In this document: positions 1-9,000 of the stretch, piece by piece
How positions within the stretch are numbered: the stretch's first letter is position 1
Layout of the letters: each line of letters opens with the position of its first letter
From: Terriglobia bacterium
Lineage (GTDB): Bacteria; Acidobacteriota; Terriglobia; Terriglobales; Acidobacteriaceae
Assembly (NCBI GenBank): GCA_020072845.1
Contig: JAIQGF010000008.1
Coordinates: 248,001 to 312,000 of the forward strand
DNA length: 64,000 nucleotides
Reading direction: 5' to 3'
The notes under the pieces: generated by a model
Seen by the model: the letters and a program-made list of their open reading frames with translations, nothing else
What the model was told of the DNA's origin: nothing
The model's database searches: none
Program-made: the position numbers and the translations under genes

Positions 1-3000
1 GCGCCGGAAGCGCCGGGTTGGACCGCCGGCGGGGAGAACTGGCAGGTCATGGAAGCAGGCAGATTGGCGCAGCCCAGCGTGACCAACTGGTCGAAGCTGC
101 CGCCCTTGGGCGTGATGTTCACGTTGAGCGTGGTGGACTGTCCGCGCTTGAGGCTGGCAGAGGAGTCGCTCAAGGCAAGGGCGAAGTCGGAGACGGTGAC
201 GTTGACGGCGGCCGGCGCGGAGTCCACTTCCCCGTCGTTGACGATGAGCGTGACTTTGGAGGCGCCGAAGGGCAGGGTGACGGACGGCTTCGCTCCCGTC
301 ACGACGCCGTTGCCTTCGGGGAACGGCCCGGTCCAGCGATAGGTGAGCGAGTCACTGTCGGGATCGGTGGAGGATGAGCCATCCAGTACGACCGAAGCGC
401 CCACCACGCTGGTGCCCGATACGGTGCGATCGGCGCCCGCGTTGGCCGCCGGCGGATGGTTCACCGGCTCGAACAGGGCGAACGGCGAGAGCGATGCGGT
501 CAGCGCCGACACGGTGTAGGTGGAAAGATCCATGGCCACAGTGCGGTCCACCCAGGCGCCACCTTCCATGTGGAACAAGTGGACCTGCGCCGGCTTGTGG
601 AACTGAGCCGGCGGGAATCCAAACGACTCGGTGAGCGGCGGATTGTAGAGCGCCGAAGTGCTCAGGTCGAAGGTGGCGGGCTGCGCGCCGGTACGGAAGC
701 CCGAGGGCGGGGTGGCGCCGGCAGTGCGCGTGAGCGACGTGGTGCCGGGCTGAGTAACTTTGGCAAAGGTCACGCGGGCCAGGGTGCCGGAGGGGACGTC
801 GGCGAGTTGCACGGCAACGTTGTCGCCGCTCGGAGTGTTGAAAGAGTCCAGCGGAGGCGTGATCTGGGCGAAATTGTTGACCGGGTTGGGGTCGCCCTCG
901 GTGGCGGACGCGGTGCAATTAATACTCGCCCAGCCGGTGTCCGGCGGCTGCACCTGCTGCGTGACGCCGGTGCTGGCGCCCACCGCCAATGTGCCCAGCG
1001 AACACGTCAGGGATGCGCCGGAATAAGTGCAAGTGCCATACGGAGTGCTGTAGCCGAGGTACACGTAACGGTAGTAGGCGCAGGTCATGGAGACGTTGGT
1101 GGCCGGCGAAGGCCCGTTGTTGGTCACCATCATGGTGTAAGCCGGCGTGCCGTTGACGGTGGTGGGCGCGCTGGCGCCGACGATGGCGAGATCGGCGGCC
1201 AGCACAGCCGAGGTCAGGGTCAAGCTGTTGTTCGAGATCAGTGGATCGGTCTCGTTGCCCGACGCCGTGCCCGTCGCCGGGAAGCTGGCGACGGCAGTGG
1301 CGGTCATGGTGACGGTGACGGTCGCGGCGCTTCCCTTGGCCAGGTTTCCGATGTTGCAGGCAAGCGGGCCCGTGCCGGTGCAAGTGCCGGCGGTGGTGGC
1401 AACCGAATTCAACGTCGCGTTAGCGGCGGGAGGCAGGGCGATGTTGAGCGCTACGCCGGTGGCGGGCGAAGGCCCGCCGTTAGTCACGACGAAGGTGTAG
1501 GTGAAGCTGCCGCCGGGCAGAATGGACGCCGGACTTACCGTGCCGGTCACGGCGAGATCGGTTTGCGGACCGGTGCCGGCGCCGCTCAAAGTCACGCTGT
1601 GCGGGCTTCCGCCGGCGCTGTCGGTGATGGTGATGGCGCCGTTCTCGGGCGCGACCACCGAAGGCGTAAACGTGACGGTAAGGGTGCAGAACGAACCGGC
1701 GCCGAGGGTCGCCGGGCAATTATCGCTTTCCGCGAAATCGGCGCTGGACACGATGGAGGTAATGGTGAGCGCGGCATTGCCCGTGTTGGTGAAGGCCACC
1801 GATTGCGGAGCACTGGTCAAACCGATAGGCAAACTGCCGAATGACAACGAGGGAGGCGACAGTTGCACCTGGGGTCCGGTGCCGACGCCGGTCAGCGCGG
1901 CGCTTTGGGGACCGGCGTTACTGGTCACGGTGATGGAACCATTCCGCGTTCCCGCTCCGGCGGGAGTGAAGGTGACGCTGATGGTGCAACTCACCGAAGC
2001 CGCCAGCGAGGACGGGCAGTTGTTGGTCTGAGCAAATTCGGAGCTGGCGGTGATGGCGGAAATCAGCAACGCGTTGGTGCCCGAGCTGGTCAAGGTCAGG
2101 GGCAGCGAAGAACTGGTAGTACCCAGGCTGATGGTGCCGAAATTCAGGCTGGGCGGATTGAAGGTGACCGCCGGCCCCAGGCCGATGCCGCTCAGCGGCA
2201 CCTGGTGCGGGCTGCTGGCGGTGTTGTCGTAGATGAGCAGCGTGCCATTTCGCGTCCCCACACCGCCGGGCGTAAAGGTCACTGAAATCGTGCAGTTAGA
2301 ACCAGTAGCTAAAGTAGCGGGACAGGTATTGGTCTGGCTGTAATCGCCGCTGCCGCTGAAGGTGATGTTGCTGATGGTGAGAGCGGTGCTGCCGGTGCTG
2401 GACAAGGTGACGGTCTGCGCCGGGCTGGCGGTACCGACGGTGACGCTGCCGAAATTCAGCGATGCCGGACTCAATCCCGCGACCGGCCCGAAACCAACGC
2501 CGGTCAGATCCATGACCGCTGCGCCTCCGTTGATTCCATTGGTGTAGACATACAGCGCTCCGTCTTGCCTGGCGGCGGCGGTCGGGTTGAAGACAACCGT
2601 GATGGTGCAACTGGCGGCGGGCGCAAGCGTGGATGCGCAGTTGTTGGTCTGGCTGTACGGCGGGGTGTTGATCTGGAAGCCGGTGATGTTCATGGTCACG
2701 TTGCCGGTGTTGGTCAGCGTGACGGCTGGGCCGGTGGTGGGCGTACCGACGGCAACGGAGCCGAAATCAAGCGAGGTAGGACTGAACGTGGGTTGCGCGC
2801 CGAGGCCGACGCCGGTGGTCGAAATGGAATGCGGGCTGCCCGCTGCGCTGTCGGAGATGCTGATGCTGCCGGCTTGTGTGCCGATGACGGTGGGAACGAA
2901 GGAGACGTTAATGGTGCAACTGGCGCCGGCGTCGAGGCTGTTGCCGCAGTTGTTGGTCTGCGCGTAACCGGCAGTGGGCTGGATGCTGCTGATGGCCAGC

Positions 3001-6000
3001 GGGCCGCCACCGCTGTTGGTCAGGGTGACGGGCTGCGATGCCGAGGACGTGCCCACATTCTGGCTGGCAAAGGTGAGGGGAGTAGCGGGCGAGGTGGCCG
3101 GGGAAAGCGTGACCGCGGGCAGACCGATGCCGGTGCCGCTGACGGGGACGGTTTGCTGGCCGGCGCCGGCGTTGTCGTTGATGGTGATGGTGGCCGACCG
3201 GGTGCCGACCGCGGTGGGGGTGAAAGTGACGTTGATCGAGCAGCTACCGTTGGTCGGCAGCGTGCTCGGACTCAGAGGGCAGTTGCTGGTCTTGGTGAAA
3301 TCTCCGGCGGTGATGTCGATGGATGAGATGGTCATCGCCGAGCCGGAATTGGAGATGACAATTGATTGCTGCGCGCTGGCGACGCCGACCTGCTGGTTGC
3401 TGAAGATGAGGCTGGCGGGACTCACCGAGATGGAGGGCGAGCCCACACCCGTGCCGGAAAGACCGACGATGTGCGGACTACCTGCCGCGCTATCGGTGAT
3501 GGTGAGCGTCCCACTCTGCGCGCCGCTGGCGGCGGGCGTGAAGGTGACGGTGATGGCGCAATTGGCAAGGGCGTTCACCGTGGCGGGACAGTTATTGGCC
3601 GCGACCGCGAACTGCGGGCTGGCAGCGACGCTGGTGATGGTGAGCGCCGCGTTGCCCTGGTTGGTCAGGGTCACAGTTTGCGGCGTGCTGGGAACGTTCA
3701 CTGCCTGGTTTCCGAAAGCGACCGAGGTGGGCGAGAGCGCAACCAGCGGGCTCGCCGCCAGGGCGTTTCCGGTAATGTTCACCGATTGCGAGCCGCTGGC
3801 ATCGTTGTCGGTGATCACCAGCGTCGCGCTGCGCGTGCCGGGGCCGGAAACTGCAGACGGAGTAAAGGTGACGTAGATCGCGCAGGAGCTATTCACGGCC
3901 AAAGTAGCTCCGCAGGAACCAGCGGGGGTCAACGTGTAGTCGGCTGTCGCAGGAGCAAAAGCAATGCTGCTGATGGTCAGCGGCGCTGTCCCGGTATTGC
4001 TCAAAGTGAAGTACTGATATGCGCTGCTGCTGCCGATGTTCTGCGAGGCGAATACGAGGTTGTTGGTGGACAGGGTCGCGATCGGAAATGGATTGACGCC
4101 GGTACCGTTGAGGGTGATGGTGCGCGGGCTGCCGGCGCCGGTATCGGTGATGGTGATGCTGCCAGGGCGCGCGCCGGTGGCGGTGGGCTTGAAGTAGACG
4201 TAAAACACGCAGCTCTGAGTGCTGTAGATGTAGGACCCCGTGCCACACCCGCTGACCTGGTAGTCGCCGCTGACGGCGAAGTTGGTGATGTTGATGTAAT
4301 TCGTGCTCTGGTTTACCAGGTAGACGTACTGGACCGGGCTGGTGCTTCCCACCGCCTGGTTTCCAAAGGTGAGGCTGGATTGCGAGAGCTGCACTGCCGA
4401 GTTGGCGGCAACGCCGGTTCCGGCCAGCGCAATGCTACGCGGGCTGCCGGTGGCGGTATCGGTGACGGTGAGGGCGCCGGACACGGGCCCTGAAATCGTC
4501 GGGGCAACGGTCACATAGACGTAGCACTGGTTGCCGAAGTTTTGCAGCGTGCCGCAGCCGTTGTAATAAAGAGCGAAACCGGAACCGGTGATGGTGTCGG
4601 TGACGTTGGCGCCGGTGATGGTAACCGGAGAATTGCCGGTGCTGGTGACGGCGACATATTGATACGAGCTGGTGGTGCCGACCACCTGGGGCAGGAATTG
4701 CAGGTTGCCCGGAATCAAGGTGACCGTCGAGGTGGGGGTCTGTCCGTTGCCGCTCAGCGTCACGGTGTGCGTCCGGGCGGCGGAGTCATCGGTGATGGTC
4801 AACGTGCCGCTGCGAGGGCCGGTGGCCGTAGGAGTAAACGTCACGTAGATCTGACAGTTGGATTTCGGGGCAATGGCCGCGGGGTTGCAGGTGTACACGT
4901 AGGGATTGCCGAAATCGCCGGTGACGTTAACGCTGGAGACATTCAGCGTCACATTGCCGGTGTTGTAGAGCGCTACGGTCTGATAGGCGCTCGTGATGCC
5001 GACCGCCTGGTCGGGAAAAGTGAGCGCGGTGGCGCCGACGCGGGCGTCGTGGACAACCGCAACACCGTTGCCGGTGAGAGACACCGGGTAGGCTCCAGCA
5101 GAACTATTGATGGTCAGGCTGCCCGTGCGCGCTCCCGTCGCCGTCGGCTGGAAGATCACGTACACATAACAGTACGAGCCCGCAGACACCGAGCCCGTCT
5201 GGCAACCGCTGTAGGAAGCAGCGCTAAAGTCGCCCACGGTGGTGATCGGAGTGAACGTGACCGGCGCCGCGCCGGTGTTGTAAACCACAAAGTACTGGTA
5301 GTTGCTCGCTGTGTTCACCGGCTGGTCGGCAAAGGCAAGCGCGGTGGCGGTCAGAGTGAGCGTCTTGGTTGCGGGGATGCCGTTGCCTGACAGCGCGACG
5401 CTGTGCGGGTTGCCGGTGGCATCGTCGGCAATGTCCAGCGAGCCGGAGCGCAGACCCGCTTGGGAAGGGGTAAAGGTCAGGTACAGATAGCAGGAGCTGT
5501 GCGCATATACGGTGGAACACCCGTTGGAGGGCACGGCAAAGTCGCCGTTGGGCGTGATGGACGCGACGGTCACGTTGGTGTTGCCGGAGTTGTAGAGCGT
5601 GAGGTACTGCACCGCACTGGTGAAGCCGACAGGTTGATCGGGGAATTGCACCGAGGTGGCGCTGAACGCCAGGTTCTTGACCGGACTCACACCATTGCCG
5701 GTGAGGGTGACCACGTGCGGGCTGGCGGGATCGGCCAGGGTATTGATGGTCAATGCGCCGGTGATCGTGGTCGCCGAGGCCGGCTGGAAGACCACGTAAG
5801 CGTAGCAGTAGGAACTCGCCTGGATAATGGCCGAATTGCATGAAGTGGAGCTGACCGCGAAATCGGCGGGGGTGATGCTGATGCTGCCGCTGACACTTAC
5901 CGGGACCGTCCCCTGGTTCCAGAGATACACCAACTGAGCGCTGCTGCTGGTGCCGACGACCTGGTCTGGGAAGGAAAGGGCGGAAGCCGTCAACACCAAT

Positions 6001-9000
6001 TCGGTGGTAGCGGGCTTCGCGTATCCGGACAAATTAATCGCAATGGTGCTGCCCGTGCCGTAGGTGAAGGTAAGCGTCGCGGTGCGCACGCCGCTCGCCG
6101 TCGGTGTGAAATTGATGCTGACCGCGCAACTGCCCGTGTTGGGAACCGAGCTGCAATTATTGCTGTTGACCGCGAAGTCCCCCGGCGATGCTGCCACCGA
6201 GGAGACGGTCACCGTCGCTCCGCTGTGGTTGACGAAGGTGGCGCTCAACGCCGAGGAAGTCTTCCCTACCACGGTTTGAACGAAGGTGAGGCCGTTGGGC
6301 GAAATGGAGACAGCTGGCGTCGTGCTGGTCGGCGTGCCGGTCAACTGCACCGTGTGGTCTATGCCGGTGGAGGAATCGAGCACGGTGATGTTGCCGACTT
6401 GAGGGTCGGTTCCGCTGCCCGTATAGGTCACCGATATTCCGCACTGCGTGCCTGCGCTGATGATGCCAACACACCCCGAGCCCTGGAAGAAATTGCTCGC
6501 CGTGACGCTGGTCACGTTGACGGGCTGCGTGCCCGTGTTGGTCAGGTACAGGGCTTGCGCCGGCGAGGTGGTTCCGGCCAGGACATTGCCGAAATCCATG
6601 GCGGTAGGCGTGAGCGTAAGGCTGGCGCTGGCGGCCAGACCATTGCCATAGAGAGACACGCCGTGCGGACTGCCCGCCGCCGCGTCGGTCATGGTCAGTG
6701 TGCCGGTGCGCGGACCTGAGCCGGTCGGCGAGAACGTCACGTATTCAACGCAGTAGGACTGCGCCGGGATTTGTGTGCTGCACCCATTGCTGTAGATGGC
6801 GAAATCGCCGCTGATCGCAACATTGCTCACGCCGACGATGGTGTTACCGGGATTGAAGAAATAGATGGGCGAGTAGTTGCTCGTCGTTCCGACCACCTGG
6901 TCCAGGAACCCGAGGCTGGACGGAGTGGCGATGACTTCGGTGAAGGGGTTAATACCGTTGCCGATCAAGGTGGCGGTGTGCGGGCTGTTAGGGGCCGAAT
7001 CCATGATGCTGAACGTGCCGCTTCTCTGCCCCGCCACGGTGGGCGTGAACACTACGTATTCCGTGCAATAGCTTCCCGCATAGATGATGCTGCAGTAATT
7101 CGTCACCGTGAAGTCGCCGCTGGCGGTGGGTTGGCTGGTCACGGTGATGTTGGTGTTGCCCGGATTGTAGAGCGTGATGGCTTGTGCCCCGGAAGCGACT
7201 CCCAGCACCGTGTCAGGAAATCCCACGATCAGCGGGGTTACCTCGAGGCTGTTCACGCCCGTGAGTCCATTGCCCGACAAGGGAACGGAATGTGGGCTAC
7301 CGGGCGCGGTGTCGGTGATCGTCAGCGTGTCGGACCGCGGTCCTGCGCTTGTGGGCGCGAACGTGACGTTGACGGTGCAATATCCGAACGCGGGTACGGT
7401 GGTGCAGCCGCTCGCCGTGAAGTCTGGGAGACTGGTGGCCAGCTTGGAAATGGTGATGTCGAAGGTGCCCGGATTGTAGAGATATACGGTTGTGTAGGTG
7501 GAGGACCCCACGACGGTGTCGTCAAATCCGACGCTGGATGGGGACACAACCAGAGTTTCAACTGCCGTGACACCGTTCCCCGACAAGCCGATGGTTTGCG
7601 GACTGCCCGGAGCATCGTCCAGGAGCGTGACCGTGCCGGTGATTGGACCCGTGGTGGTGGGAGTAAAGGTCACGTCGATGTAGCAGGAGGAGCCATGCGG
7701 CGCCAGAACGGTAATGCAACCGGTGCTGGTGACGCGGAAATCGTTACCGCTGTCAAACACGCGATCGATGGTGACCGCGGTGTTGCCCTGGTTGGTCACC
7801 AGGATCTCCTGTGTTCCCGAGGTGGATCCGACCGCCGAGTCGGGGAACACCATGGCGGCGGGCGAAAACACAAGGCTCCCGACTGCCGGGATTCCGTTTC
7901 CCGTCAAGGAAACCGGCACCGCGGCGCCGGCGCTGTTGGGCAGCGTGAAAGTGGCGGAACGAGCGCCGGTTGCGGCAGGTGTGAAGATGAAGCCGAGCGT
8001 ACAAGAGGAGCCGGGAACAACTGCCGATTGGGGACAGGTGTTGTACGGCACGCTGAAGTCGCCGGGGTTGGCGCCGGCGATGCTCGGCGTCCCGAAAGTG
8101 ACCGGGACGGTGCCGGTGTTGTAGACGTAGACATACTGCGCGCCGCTGGCGGCGCCGACTGCCTGATCGACAAAGTTGACCGCCGTGGTGCTTAACGTCA
8201 ACGCCGCCGGGCCAACGCCGGTTCCACTGGAAGCCGTGCCATCCAGGCTCACGTAGAAATAACTGGTGCTCGCCGAGTTGGTCTGAATCAGCAGCGTGCT
8301 GCTGAAGTACCCGACGGTGAGCGGCGAGAAGGTGGCCGCCACGCTGCAACTCGCACCCGGCAGCAGCGAGGCCGGGCAGTTGTTGGTCTGGGCAAACTCC
8401 GGCTCTCCCGAATAGGTGTAGATGGAGCTGATCGTGGCCGGCAGCGTTCCGATGCTGGTCACCGTGATTACCTGCGTCGAGCTGCTGGTGTTGACCGCCT
8501 GAGTTCCAAAATGCAGTGAAGTGGGAGTGACGCTGACCAGCGGCTGGTTCGCTCCGAAGCCGGAAAGCGCGATGGTGGTCGGGTTATTGGTTCCATCATG
8601 GTTGATGGTGAGACTGCCGGAAACCTGGCCGGTGTAAGTGGGCGTAAACGTCAACTGAAGAGCGCAACTGCTGCCGCCGGCAATGGAGCCGCCACAACTG
8701 TTGGTCTGCGTAAAACCGGGAGTGGTGGTGAACGTGGAGAGGGTCACCGTGGCCGACCCGTAATTGCGCAGATTCAACGTGACGGGCGCACTGGCGATGT
8801 TGATCGTCTGGGTGGAGAAATTAATCTTGTACTGGTCGGGAATGACGATGCCGGCATTGGCGGGACTGATTTTGGTGAGGTAGCCACCGGTCGAACCCGG
8901 CCCGGTCAACGGAAAATTGGGGGAGTTGGTATTGCCGGCGATAAAGATGTTAGGGGTGGCGAGGCCGTCCAGGGAGACCTGGGGCAGGCGCTGATAGTAA

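Noticed and set aside
456-1844. Long plus-strand frame opposite the giant gene (also 6771-8195 and 9558-10679)
   Set aside because: Gly/Arg/Asp-rich low-complexity translation, antisense to a frame with clear ASH, DUF11 and SBBP motifs; typical shadow in GC-rich DNA.
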